DNA of 36,807 nt from Chloromonas sp. AAM2 (taxonomy: Eukaryota > Chlorophyta > Chlorophyceae > Chlamydomonadales > Chlamydomonadaceae), in NCBI GenBank assembly GCA_004335635.1, contig QAXH01000649.1:1-36807 (forward strand), read 5' to 3'. Position numbers and translations under genes: made by a program. The notes below the pieces were generated by a model, which did no database searches, was not told the origin of the DNA, and was given only the letters and a program-made list of their open reading frames with translations. Shown in pieces: positions 12,052 to 23,093 of this stretch; the stretch's first letter is position 1; every line of letters starts with the position of its first letter.

Positions 12052-12810
12052 GGCCACGTAGGTCTTGTGGCTGTCGAAAGACCCCGTTGTCAACACAACG
12101 CCGTCTCGCACACACTGCTTTAGTTTCCTTTCTACCTAACAGATTGAAGTCTAAGCTCAATCGCAAGCACAGGTTGACCGGTCACATGGCAGGCAGATTT
12201 GCGATGCGATGCGTGCGGGCCGGCTTGGTTTGGAACTTCAAATAAGCCGATTGTGGATCCACATGCATATACGACCGGTGCTTGGACAAAGACAGGCTTA
12301 CGTTGACCCACCACCTCGCTTTCTAATGCACACACAAAACACATTTTGATCACCTCAATTGCACCAGGTTGGTACAAGCGTGCTTTTCATCAATTGAGGG
12401 ATTGTGGCTGGACGCCAGCATGGTGTCACCAAATCAACAGACCTGACCTTTGACCCTGTGCCAACTATTTTAAGAGGAAGGGTAAGCTAGTGTGTCATTA
12501 CATGACAAGAGGAAACTTGCACACACCATTGCCATCAAACCACAGCATCCGCAGCTCCCAACAATGTGTCCTTGAAAACCACACTTTTGTGTCGGGAACT
12601 TGTGAGATGTACAGCTCTGTCCATCTCTCTCTGTCCGCAAGTGCCACAGCGTGTCAGCGGCTCAGCTTACCCAAAAAAAGAAGCTGGCAGTATACAGACC
12701 TATTCACACAAACTGTCCCAGAACTGGCAAACTTCTTTTTTTTTGCAGCAGTTAGCTCTAGTAAATGCAGCAGGTAACTTCTGACCTCTCTCGCACAACT
12801 GCATCCTGTT
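12052..12810. other. Intergenic: RPI-like 3' region and LepA promoter
   Basis: Between the stop of the RPI-like gene (12811) and the LepA ATG (12051), both minus strand. A minus-strand TGTAA at 12502-12498, 309 nt past the stop, could be the RPI-like poly(A) signal. 12710-12732 is the inverted partner of the 23-bp sequence at 4960-4982. No further coding block was recognised. Confidence 0.5.
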
Positions 12811-15583
12811 CTATGCCTGGTTGTCCTGCATGACCATGCGTTTGGCCAGAGTGAGATCCTCCACCAGCTCAACCACCCTTGGCCCTTGAGGGTCCGCCAC
12901 CACTGCCGCCGCCGCCGCACCCAGCAGCAGGCCGGTGGCAACCACACCCTCGATGTCAAGGATGGCGTTTTCTATTTTGTGGTAAGCCTCCGGCTCGCCA
13001 AACAGCTTCAAAGCGTCCTCATAGCGCAGGTCCAGGATGTTGTGCTGCACCCATACGGTCAAGCACGTGCAGCACAGTTAGGCAGGGGCTGTACGTGCGG
13101 CGTGCACATGACAAAGACAAAGATGGCACGCCATGCAGGAACAAGAGAACCTGACTATCTGGAATGCATCATGCTCATGCTGTCACAGGCTGACTCATCA
13201 AGAGCAGAAACAACAAGTTGCACCCGAAACCTACAGTGTGAAATCTCAATTTGCCTCTCAGTCTGCCTAGATGTAGTGCCTGGCATCTCAACAGTTCACC
13301 CGGGCGCTTGCTCATTTGCAGCACTACAGTGGACAGTCCATGCCTGCATCACAGTCCATGCACCTACGTTATCCTCGGTCACGTACGGCTGGTCTCCGCC
13401 CCTGGGGTTGGGATTTGCGCTGCCCGGAGCCGCTCGCCGCCACACCTGCAGCGGCAAAAGTATGCACCTCACCCACCCAAGGCCACAACCATTCGCCGTG
13501 CCTCTATCGCCCCCTGCAAGCCAGACCACCCTCTTGTGTGTTCGGTGCAAATCGCACATACATGATGCAGCAGCAGGCAGACTAGGCAGCAAAGCCTCAG
13601 GTACAAGATCAAACTTTGCCAAACGATATAACCACGCCTGTAACCCCGTAGCCATCCTCACCTCGGCATCACCGAGTACCAAATCATCGATCTCTTCGGC
13701 GGTCTCCTCCCAGGTCTCCTCCTCAATCAGAACGGGCAGGGTCCCACCAAGCCGAGGCACAACCTGCAAACACACAGAACTTGCAAATCTTGCAGCCCAG
13801 TGCAAAGAAGATGACATTCTGACTGTCTCTGAAGACCTTTTATCCTGCAGCTTTTGCGAACAAGATAAGGAGTGATAACCAGAGCACATGTGACCCAACG
13901 TCAGCACGCTTCTTGCTGGTGGAAAGGGATAATCAAGCAGAGCGAGGCAGTCAGGGGGCACCTTTCATTGATGGGCAAGCATCAAGGCTTGTGTACAAAG
14001 TGTTGAAGCAGAGCCATCGGCCTGTAGCTCGAACTAAACATAGACAAACTTGCATGCCCTACGTAAACCAATCATGCCTGCTTGAGTTCGAATTGTTCTA
14101 GTGATTCAAAACGCTACAGTTGCATGTGTGCCCACCATGCAGGGGTGCACATTGCGGGAGGCTTGCAATGACAGTGAGGCTCAACCTGACACCTTGCACC
14201 CCCCCCGCACCTGGCTTGACTCTACCAGCAACACGAGCTTGATGGCGCGTGCCTGTGCCATGGCAAGGGCCCTGTACAGCTGCGGCTGCTGGGGCTCGCT
14301 GGACACTGCATGCACACATGCCACGCACATGTAGAGTGCATGTGCACATGACACGCACATGCACAGCGCAGTACATGGGCAGGTATGTCCCACGTCCAAC
14401 AACTGCAAAACCTGCGCCTGCAGCTTGTCTGCGGGCTGTGAACATGCCAAAGTGGACGCAGAACCGGACGAAATTCACAGGACAAGCTGCTATCCAATCA
14501 GGAAACCATTTGCCATGGTTCTTGAAAATTCCAGAACCTGGGATGTGTAAAGTAGGACCTAAGGGGGTCACCGCCCGGTTCTGCGTCCAGTACATGTACA
14601 GCGTGTTGCATGGGCAGGTACGGCCCATACTAAGAGCAATCCGTGAGCGCGCAACTTGTTTTCAAGCTGTGCTGCCGTGCCTCACATGATACACAGTCGA
14701 ACCACTCTGTCCCTTTGCTCTACTCTGCACCGACTCTTGTTGTGCCACACAACTGCTCCTCGTGTTTCTGTTCGTTTGCCCGGACTGACGGCTACTGTTG
14801 ATTGGTCATCAGTCATTGATGCTGTCAACGAATTGTCATGCCATGCAATGACGTGTGTGACTCTCTGCACCGGCATCATGCCCTGCATGCGCCTCCAGGT
14901 GAAATGAACCCACCTCCCAGAATGCAGGCCGATGCTTCCACGTCCAACTGATCAACCTGATCAAAGGCCAGGTCAACAACTGCTTCACTGGAATTGGGGT
15001 GAAGGGGCAGCCCATGGAAAGCAGCTTCTGAAGCAGAGGCATCCGTGCTAGGCACGCCCCTGATGCCAGTCAATTGACCTGCCAGTACACGTCGCCCAAT
15101 CTCCTCTATACACAGGCTGGATAGCTCTCCGCTTCCCAAACCCAATATCTGATCATTGGTCACGAATGTATCCACAAACTTGTTCGCTGCGGCCCTGCAA
15201 GGTCAGCAACAGAAGGGTGCAAGCGCCTCTTGTCTGGGATTAGCTGTTGACGGAGTAAATCCAAAGGGGCGTCTGCCTGAGCAAGGGAACTCCTACGTTA
15301 ATTAATGGAGGGATTAACATAACTCATAGCAGCTGTGGACGAGGCACATCACAGGGGTCTTATCAGAGCTCAGGTCACATCTACACAGGCCACAGAGTTT
15401 ACAGAGTCCATTCCCTGTATGCCCATGCACTACGTACGTATCCCTTGCTGCATGAACTCACTTCTTATATGCTCTTTGATCATCGCTTGCTGATGCAGAA
15501 ACTGTCATGCGTCGTCTCAAAGTGGGTCTGCTATGACCATGCGATGGCACCACACGCCCTGTGAGCCGGACACAGGCTGCCAT
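12811..15583 (-). CDS. Ribose-5-phosphate isomerase A-like protein (plant RPI4-type), probably plastid and catalytically degenerate
   Basis: RpiA enzymes interconvert ribose-5-phosphate and ribulose-5-phosphate. Six exons: 15583-15462, 15194-14914, 14305-14211, 13763-13662, 13445-13368, 13044-12811; 303 residues, all phases consistent. Residues 1-37 are Arg/Ser-rich and look like a transit peptide. RpiA-like blocks: KFVDTFVTNDQILGLGSGEL, a GVPST-type segment, VVDLAFDQVDQLD, PVLIEEETWEETAEEIDD, LVLGDAEVWRR and HNILDLRYED. The acid pair equivalent to E. coli Asp81/Asp84 is kept (D-x-x-D). The Lys-Gly-Gly-Gly...Arg-Glu-Lys stretch with Lys94 and Glu103 is replaced by a CILGVSSEPQQPQLYRAL-like segment, and the substrate-loop TGSTA reads SGELS. 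The EEIDDL-LGDAEVWRR block recalls plant RPI4 (At5g44520 group), from memory. Intron 2 is rich in repeats. It may be a pseudoenzyme or regulatory homologue. Confidence 0.83.
14306..14640. repeat. Complex direct and inverted repeats in intron 2 of the RPI-like gene
   Basis: Two 30-bp tandem units (14311-14340 and 14341-14370) are about 80% identical. A ~37-bp segment at 14356-14392 recurs at 14594-14630 at about 75% identity, with a shared GGGCAGGTA core. Between these lies a perfect 15-bp inverted repeat, 14453-14467 (TGGACGCAGAACCGG) against 14575-14589, with a 107-bp spacer. The block begins just upstream of the exon 3 acceptor. It may be a degenerate mobile-element remnant or a hairpin-forming intron. 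Confidence 0.6.
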
Positions 15584-16046
15584 CCTGTCACCAGCCCTCC
15601 ACAGCGTTGTCACGAGCTTTGACTGCCCTGGTCTGTGCGACTCACGCGACGCGATCGATACAACACTTTTCTTTTTGGTCCACTGGTCCAACCGCCAACA
15701 GACAAGTTCCGGGGGTTGCGTTCAGCGCGCATCTTGGCGGCGGGCCCATCTAACTTCAAGCTTGACAAATTTTGTTATTCAGCAAAGGTTGTGTTGTACC
15801 TTAGTTGTTCTACAGCAGCCGACACATCATGCCAAGCAAGCTGCAGAAGGGAGAAGGAGGGCATGCCGTACCAAAGCCTCAACCTCAGCTGGATGCCGCC
15901 ACTGGAATGGTGGGGAAACACTGCAGCTGTTGAAACAACACCATGTCTCTGTTGGTGTTGCCCAGCAGCAAGCCTGCCACCACCAGCACGCATGATGATG
16001 ACAGTACATGATCAAACGGACGGACCATGCTGTTGAACTGGGCCAC
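15584..16046. promoter_or_regulatory. Bidirectional promoter region, RPI-like (-) / METTL1 (+)
   Basis: The two genes start head to head, with their ATGs 463 bp apart. The interval must hold both promoters and both 5' UTRs. No TATA box was confidently seen. It contains one copy of the ~50-bp repeat B at 15707-15756, 124-173 bp upstream of the RPI-like start. Confidence 0.55.
15707..15756 (+). repeat. Dispersed repeat B, copy 1 (upstream of the RPI-like gene)
   Basis: Matches 19584-19634 at about 46 of 50 positions with a 1-base indel. The longest exact part begins TTCCGGGGGTTGCGTTCAGC and runs on through GCGCATC. Both copies lie upstream of plastid-type genes: 124-173 bp before the RPI-like ATG and 203-253 bp before the DUF3082-like ATG. 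It may be a shared promoter element or simply part of a dispersed repeat. Confidence 0.65.
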
Positions 16047-18566
16047 ATGCAGAGCAAGCTACCCCGAAAGAAGATGTACCGTGCTCGAGCGCACAGCAAC
16101 CCCCTCAGTGACCAGATATTCGACGTCCCGGAGAACCCAGATGCTGTCAACTGGTACGGCCAAAACAGCAGTCAAGCCTGTCAGGGGATTTGAGTGGACT
16201 TGCCTTCCGGCTATCAGTGGCATGAACAAGCTGACAGGAAATGCCCTAGGGCTCCTGTGCTACCTGAATGCATCAGGCCACACCCAATAAATAATGAAGT
16301 GAAGGACACTGTGCTGTTGCCTGCACACAGGTCCAGCTCGTACCCAACGTTCTTCCCCAGCACACAGCCAGAGGCTGCCAGCAGCTCAGATGCTGCACAG
16401 CAAGGGCAGGGCCAACCAGCCGAAGCACCGTTGGTGCGGTTTGCAGACATTGGCTGTGGCTTTGGTGGGCTGCTCATACAGTGAGTGCCGCGGGGTTTGG
16501 AGGGACCAGATATGCTGATTGCGGCAGCATGGCCCGCTTTTGTTTGCCAGGCTCTTTCACTTTATTTCCAGCTTCACTTGATTTCACTTGTCACTTGATT
16601 CCAGCTGCTATGCACACTGACAAGCCATCCATTCTTCAGCTATGGCGGGATGCATGACATTCACAGCCTGCCGGAACCACCCCACAGAGAAGCATAGGTT
16701 TGCATCGTCACACGGCATCTAAAACTGTAGGTTGGCTGGCATCCTTTGAGAGCAAGCTGGAGTGACACTTGCAGGAACTGAAGCCAGTGTGCACAATCAC
16801 TTGCATGCTCTCTCTTTGCCTTGGTGCACAGGCTGTCCCCGTTGTACCCCGACACGCTTATGGTTGGAATGGAGCTCCGGTCCAAGGTCAGCGAGTACGT
16901 CAAGGAACGCATTGGTAAGGGGTCTATCATGCACAATAGGGACAGCATGCTGCACTGCACGCATGGAATGGCAAGGATGTCAAGCGGCTGCCTGCCTTCA
17001 TGCCCCTTGTCAGCCAGCACGGTTTGGTATCTCGTCCATAGGGACCATTGGCAGTGGCCACACGTATGGTTTGGTATCTTGGTTAGTACACCCATCGCGC
17101 CATGCAGGCTGCTGGTGTTGGGCCTCGAATGCAGTTCTGAGTGATTATGGTTCCTGCTGTCGTGTGCACTGGCAGCCTCCTTGCGTCTGGAGCACCCTGG
17201 ACAGTACAACAACTGCACGTGTGTGCGCACCAACGCCATGAAGTACCTGCCGCACTACTTTCGCAAGGGTCAGCTCACCAAGATGTTCTTCCTCTTTCCG
17301 GTGGGGCACACAACGGGAAGGGAACAAGGATGGAGCAAATCAGGCACACATGTCGTCAGTCGGTGGATTGTTGGCCAACCGAACTTGACTGCATCGTGGG
17401 CATGTCGAGTTCAGCCAGGCTCGTGCATCACAGGCAGTGACATGCACTTACGTAACCCAGTGTTTGGAGGCAGAGTCATGCATTGGTGCTCAAGCACAGG
17501 AACAGGAACTGCCGAGTGCATCCATCCACATGCCATATTGGTCGTGTGCATAGCCATAGCCATCATGGCAAGATTCATCTGGCTGGGCTCGTGTGAGTGA
17601 TGCCAAATGTGTGTCGTGCGCTGCCCAGGACCCTCACTTCAAGACCTCAAACCACCGGCGCCGCATTGTGAACACACCATTGCTCACTGAGTACGCCTAC
17701 CTGCTGGCACCGGGAGGCTGGCTGTACACGATCACTGACGTCCAAGAGCTGGGCATATGGATGGTGAGGGCAACATCAAGAAAGGAGGGTCACCGAGTGT
17801 CAGGCGATGAAGGCCTGCCAGGCTGTGAATGGATGGTATCCAAGTCTGAAGCAGCGCGACGCCTGTGGAGTTGACATTGACCGCCTTGGCTCAACACTGG
17901 CACGACGGGTACTGATGGCATCTGGAGCTGGCCTACACGCCATCTTCTGCTGCTTTGACAGGCGCTTCAACGACGCAACTTGGAAAACAAAGTGGAAAAC
18001 AGAATTGTTTTGTTGTCCTGAGTGTGGCGTGGCGTGCTGTGCTTACTTTAACCAGCTATCATCCCATCTTGTGGTGGAGCCGCTCTTCAACCCTGTGCAC
18101 ATGCGCACACACATGCATGCCTTGTGCAATGGGTCCAGCTGGGCCTGTTCAACTGTGCCCTGCTGTGTTTGCCCCTGCAGCGTGCCAAGCTGGATGGCCA
18201 CCCCCTGTTTGAGAGTGTGAGCGAGGAGGAGCTGGAGAAGGACCCGGCCGCAGGCCTCCTCACGCAGGCGAGTGCTTCAAGGATAGCTCAAGCGTATGGC
18301 TGCACTGTCAGCCCCCTTTCAGCTCTAGAGGGAGCCTGTGAACTGAGCATCACGTCAGTCTCGTTGTCGATCATATGCTTTTGCAGCCTTGCCCCTCTAC
18401 CATCCCAATTCATGTCCTTGCCCGTGCTTAATTGATTGTGCAGGCAACTGAGGAGGGTCAAAAGGTGGCGCGCAATGCAGGCAACACGTGGCGCGCAGTG
18501 TACCGCCGCTTGCCTACACCTCGGGCACTGGAAAGCAACCCCGAAAAGTTGGCTTCAAGAAAATGA
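16047..18566 (+). CDS. METTL1: tRNA (guanine-N7-)-methyltransferase, METTL1/Trm8/TrmB family
   Basis: SAM-dependent enzyme that makes m7G46 in the variable loop of tRNAs, normally working with WDR4/Trm82. Seven exons: 16047-16153, 16331-16480, 16832-16914, 17176-17300, 17629-17763, 18181-18267, 18444-18566; 269 residues, close to the usual ~270. Motifs in order: [16 protein letters not shown] (residues 8-22), SAM site ADIGCGFGG (74-82), [48 protein letters not shown] (catalytic-region PDPHFK, 155-160), [18 protein letters not shown], and the end block [21 protein letters not shown]. All splice phases agree. Intron 6 has a GC donor (CGCAG/GCGAGT). An in-frame upstream ATG at 16008 would add 13 residues; 16047 is chosen because the family's conserved block begins there. 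The gene appears intact. Confidence 0.93.
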
Positions 18567-19836
18567 GCAGCCGAATCCAACAGTCACTCCTCTCGGATTC
18601 ATGACCTGGCCGTATGACTCTTGCATTGGCAAGCCCCGCTGAATAGAAGCGTGAAGGCCGTACTTGAAACAGTGGGCAGCCCTTAGAGTTCAACCGATTC
18701 ATGAACCCGGCTTCTGTCCTTGAATGCCAACTTACAAGGAAGCAGTGCACACCACAAGGAGGAGGCACTCTGACGTGATTTGAAAATCAAGGATAAAAGC
18801 AACTGCTGGGCAACGCTGAATGGACTGGCAGTAAAAACAGTGCACACCAACCCACAAGGAAGGAGTGCACACCAAGAAGCACGAGTAATGCAAATATCAA
18901 TTATTTGCGCAAGTTTGCATAGCAAAGGGGTGGAACATGTGTTGACGTCAGATTCAGCGCATCGCGTCACAGGGAAGGTACCTCCGTTGAAGGTGACAAG
19001 CAGCGTGTAGCGTGCCAAGTGCAATGACGCATGAGCAATGAGTCCTGACGCGGTGCTGACGTAGCACATTGTAATATGTGAACCTGACCCTGACCATCTT
19101 GCAATTCGTTCCACTTAAATGGCTTATGGGGCGCTTTTGGAAGGCGTCCTGTGGGGTGATAGCCGCAAGGCCTTGCTGATGTTCTGAGCCTTACAGGTAC
19201 CCAACAGATGTCTCTGTTCCCAACCGCATGTGCCCGTGTTCAATTCCCACAATGGTTCTGCGCACACACATACAAGTTCAGTGAGCATACTGGACTGGAC
19301 AGTTGTCGCCGGTTTATCTGTGAGTCTCTGTCACTTCATCATGGTTGGGACAGACCTTTTGATAGCTGCGTCACTCCAAAACCAGCAAGTCAAGGGGATT
19401 ACGACACACCTGGATAGTAGAAAACATGCATACATGTCTCGACATATCCGTCTGATTGGCATCCACAGTAAAGTCAGTCACTAAATAATCTTCTGGTGTT
19501 TTGGTACAGGAACATGAATTCCACAGCTGTGGAAGCAAAGCACTCAACTAAGCTTGCATTTGTTTCCCTGTTGTTTCCCTGTTTTCCGGGGGTTGCGTTC
19601 AGCGCGCATCATTGGCGGTGCGCCCATCTAAGTTTCCATGATGCACAGTCGAACCACCGATTGCTCAACAGCGGCTTGTATTCGATAATGCGACCAGCAA
19701 CGAAATTGCAAGCGGAGGTTTTGCAGCAACCTCACGGTTATCACTCTTCTCAGTGGTTACAGTGAGGAATAAGTTGTCCTCTGGTTCAGGCCTTTAGAAT
19801 GCATCAAATCTTGCCCTCTTCTCTTTGCTCTTAAAC
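18567..19836. other. Intergenic: METTL1 3' region and promoter of the DUF3082-like gene, rich in repeats
   Basis: No gene recognised in 1270 bp. It holds a pair of 21-bp direct repeats (18734-18754 and 18854-18874, core ACAAGGAAG-AGTGCACACCA). A TGTAA at 19070-19074 lies 504 nt past the METTL1 stop. A mosaic of repeat A (19490-19574) runs straight into repeat B (19584-19634), followed by a sequence near 19637-19657 that also occurs near 14684-14703 (ACAGTCGAACCAC). The open frame at 19496-19765 has no family resemblance and is not called. Confidence 0.5.
19490..19634 (+). repeat. Mosaic of dispersed repeats A (copy 2) and B (copy 2)
   Basis: 19490-19574 matches LepA-intron positions 6541-6625. 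After a short TTTCCCTGTT duplication, 19584-19634 matches 15707-15756. At the other loci the two parts occur alone, so this is either a composite element or two insertions side by side, 200-350 bp upstream of the DUF3082-like start. Confidence 0.65.
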
Positions 19837-22469
19837 ATGGAAATGTTAGCCAGCCCCACGAGTGGGCTTGCGTTCATGCACAGTGCTCAGCGTTTAAGTA
19901 TATCATCCTGTCGCATTCCTTGGAATGGCTGCACGATGGGACCAGCTGCAACAGTAAATGCCATGCACGTTAACATCCACGTCCCACGCCAGTCGGGTTT
20001 CAGCCCGTGCAGCAGAGCAAGCAGTGGAACACATGCCAGCACCAGTGCATGCACGCCTGCATTGGAAAGGACCTCCGCAACCAGGGCCGTGGCAGATGCA
20101 TCAACCATCAGCGTACAATCAGTTAACGCAACTGGGAAGCTGGTCATGTCTGGGGCGCTGGCTCTGGGTTGGTGGCAACTGTGGTTGGCGGATGCTGTGC
20201 TGGCAGCGGATGGCGCTGTATACAACCCCAGCGGTGGCGAGGACTTTTTCAAGAATGCGGCAGGAATAGGTTACGTGCTGCTTGTTGGCATCTTCTTGTG
20301 GAAGGTGCTCACGCGTCGCGCACAGAGGGCACGGGAGCAGGTGAGGCACAATATTTTGGGCCAGAAACGGCTCCATCTGCTGCCCATTCTCCCCATCGCG
20401 ACTACATGCTGACGTTTTCATGACCATGTATGTACTGGCTTTGCACGCAGAGGGTTGGTGGACCTAGCGCGGGTGATCAGCCCATTGAACCCTCAGTTTT
20501 TGAGCAGGTCAGTGCAGGCAGTGTGGGTAGCTCTGAGTGCCAGGCAAGCTGCAAGGCACAACACAAGTCAATTGTGACCAAAAGCTGGCGCTGGAGCATG
20601 CAGTGTCATGGCCTCTGCAAACCCACCATCGTCGCACTGCACAGTGTTGACCATGGGCAGTACTTTGACCATCTTGAGGCGTCCGAGTCAGGCATGGGCT
20701 GCACGAATGACAGATCTCACGACTGTCGCCCTCGCCTTTTACTAGAGCGACCCGTGTCAATCGTGCACATCGGCCCCTGATTCTATTTTTAGGAGGGCTT
20801 GCCCCTTCACCTAACCAGTTCAATTGCCCACAACAGTTACGAGTTGCTCCTTGCCGACAAGCACTACCAACGCTCACCTCCACCTCAACAGCCACGAATG
20901 TTACGTGTGATCAAGTTGGGCTGTCCCAAACTCACTGTCTTCCACTACCACAGCATGCTGCTTGTCCTAGACTCGACAATTGCAATGCAAAAACTTGCTA
21001 ATTTGTCATGTCAATCACGTTGTGTCAAACTAACGCTAGTCAGCCAATGTCACGTGAGCAAAGCGATGTTGTGCGCTGCAAGGGACCAACTTCCGTGCTC
21101 ATGTTCCCAGTTGTTGGGCGTGCCTGACCCAGCAAATGAACTGATTATGCATGTGGGGTCTGGTCTTGCAGTTGCGCGTGCGCCTGAGCCAGACACCGGA
21201 ACAAGAACGTCAGGCGGGTCCCTTGGATGCCTTCCTGTGAGTCATGTTCAATTCAATTCATGCACAATTGTGGCAGGTTGTTACCCAGTAGGCATTGCAT
21301 GGCTCAAACAACGCGATGCAATGCCCAGGCGGGTAGCCATTGCCGATCAGATGAATGTGACGAACACAAGAGTTTCTGTGACCTTCATGCCCCATGGACT
21401 TGTTTGCAGGGGTGCTGCACAGGCTGGGCTGCTTGCAGTCGGCCTTTATATTTTCACCAGCAAGATGTCAAACGTCTTGGAAGCGACTGAGTTGCCGGAA
21501 GTGTACACAGTGCGTGGGATGCATGAGCTTGACAATTGCTGTGCAGCCCTTTGCCGCCTCCTGGATTCCACCACATCACACTTTTCAATCCTCGGGGGGA
21601 AAACAAGAGGACAGGCTTTCACACTTCAAATCCATGCGAGACATGCTTCTTGCTCACATGCGTAATTGAACTTTGCGCACACTTCTCCATATGTTGACCT
21701 GCCTCTACTGTTGGCCGACAATGCTGCACGCAGGCGCGGAACATCAGTTTGACAGTGCGGACCATCTTGCTAGGCCTGAGCTGGCTTGCCACTTTCATCT
21801 TTGCTGCCAACTCTGTTGGCCTGCTGGGTGCGTGGACCGACCAGGGCTGCAACGCTGCTATGCGCTGCAGAGTTAAACGCTTGTATGATGGCACCCATGT
21901 GCAGAACAGCTTTTCAAAGCTTGCAAAGCTGCCAGCTGGCAATGCAGTGCGAGCATGCGATGTCAGCAGGACAGCTCTTTGCAATGTGATCCCTTTGTAT
22001 GGGTACACTCCGCAGCTTCATTGCTCGCAATGCTGCCAGCCAGCCGCACACACAGTTTGCCCCTGTATGCCGAACTTGTACATTGCTCCTTGCATGAACA
22101 GGCCTGACCTTCCAGTGGCTGGTGTTCCCTGACAGCATCAAGGAGGATGAGGAGGAGTTGGCCAGGCGCCGGGCGGCGGCCGAGGCAGCAGGGCCACAGC
22201 TGCCCAAGCTGGGCGTCAGCAGCAAACCGGGCGAGCTGGCACGAGCCTTCGCCCAAGCTGAGCAATCGGCCCGGCGGGAGAGCCAGGCAGGCACATCCAG
22301 CTGGGCTGGGTCAGTTTCTGAGGCACAGCAGCCCGCTTCATCGTCTGGCAGTGCTGCCAACACCAGCACATGGGCACCGCCAAGCACTGTCGCAGCACCT
22401 GCACCGCTGCGTGACTCGCCTTTCAGCAAGAACGAGAGAATAGATGGAGGGATTGAGAGTTTGCCCTGA
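19837..22469 (+). CDS. Predicted plastid membrane protein resembling DUF3082
   Basis: Function unknown. Six exons: 19837-20340, 20451-20507, 21172-21236, 21410-21509, 21734-21827, 22102-22469; 395 residues, phases consistent. The first ~100 residues are rich in Ser/Ala/Arg with few acids, like a transit peptide. Hydrophobic segments are predicted at about 105-124 (ending ADAVLAADG), 141-158 (NAAGIGYVLLVGIFLWKVLT, then a basic RRAQRAR), 211-225 and 250-275. The last pair, with VRTILLGLSWLATFIFAANS, recalls the DUF3082 family of cyanobacteria and plastids (recalled, not searched). The last exon encodes a charged, Ala/Ser/Pro-rich tail after FPDSIKEDEEELARR. Intron 2 (20508-21171) carries a copy of the ~190-bp dispersed element. 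The exact start is uncertain, because a second in-frame ATG follows two codons later. Confidence 0.75.
20617..20810 (+). repeat. ~190-bp dispersed element C, copy 1 (intron 2 of the DUF3082-like gene)
   Basis: Strongly similar to 25030-25220 in the same window orientation. From about 20694 to 20797 the two copies differ at only a few positions (about 95% by eye); the left third is more diverged. A small hairpin (GACAGA...ACTGTC in this copy, perfect GACAGT...ACTGTC in the other) lies in the conserved core. This copy is sense to its host gene. No coding capacity is evident. Confidence 0.8.
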
Positions 22470-23093
22470 GTGACCCCCAGCGTAGTGGCACTACTGCGCG
22501 AACAGCACATGTGACTGCACACAAACGAGTGCCATGCTGACAGCGACCTTTGTTATTGACTCGCGTAGATTTGGCCACAAACAAGGAGGGTAGACCCAAC
22601 CACAAGCAAGCTCGTGCAAGCATGATTTTTGAAGCTGCTGTTAGGCTTTTCTGTTGTACCAACCACGTGCATCGTGATTTTCACGTCGTGTGTTTGCAAT
22701 CAATACGTTGTGTGCAATCGTTCGATGAGCTGGTGTCTAAACCGTCACCAGACAACCACGGGCTTGTGGGGTTATGGAACCTGATTCAATGGGTTTGCTG
22801 CGTAGCCACTGCATCAGCAATGGTGAAGGCGCTGGCCAGCATTGAGCACAGAACCCTCGGCATCAGGCTCAAATTCGGATTCAGATTGCTGTACAGGTCT
22901 TTATTTGCAAAGCGTCGGTTGCACATTCTGAGGTTGTGATCATTTGCATCATGTGTATGTGCCAAAGAAAAACGTGCACTTGATAATGAAATGATGGCCA
23001 GGCACACCAGGCAAGCATGCATGAGCACAGCCTTGTTCAACGTCTTCCCACCGCACCAAGCAACTGCCGGCATACTCTTGCATGCTGCCCGCC
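22470..23093. other. Intergenic between convergent genes (3' ends of DUF3082-like and dioxygenase genes)
   Basis: 624 bp between two stop codons facing each other. It should contain both 3' UTRs. No TGTAA poly(A) signal near either stop was found, and no coding block, RNA gene or clear repeat was recognised. Confidence 0.5.

Noticed and set aside
14684..14703. GTGGTTCGACTGTG (minus strand) as a polymerase III B box, repeated near 19645
   Set aside because: It matches only part of the GGTTCGANTCC consensus, with no A box at a suitable distance and no cloverleaf. Kept only as a small shared repeat.
20509..20895. Minus-strand open frames at 20509-20895 and 24749-25282 share a conserved peptide (PPKN, RGRCARLTRVALVKGEGDS)
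   Set aside because: They are simply the antisense translation of the two copies of the dispersed element. The frame has no ATG-anchored extension or domain, so the shared peptide reflects DNA similarity, not a protein.
20799..21665. 288-residue plus-strand open frame spanning introns 2-4 of the DUF3082-like gene
   Set aside because: It runs through splice sites. The spliced frame gives hydrophobic segments and the VRTILLGLSWLATF block, whereas this frame gives none.
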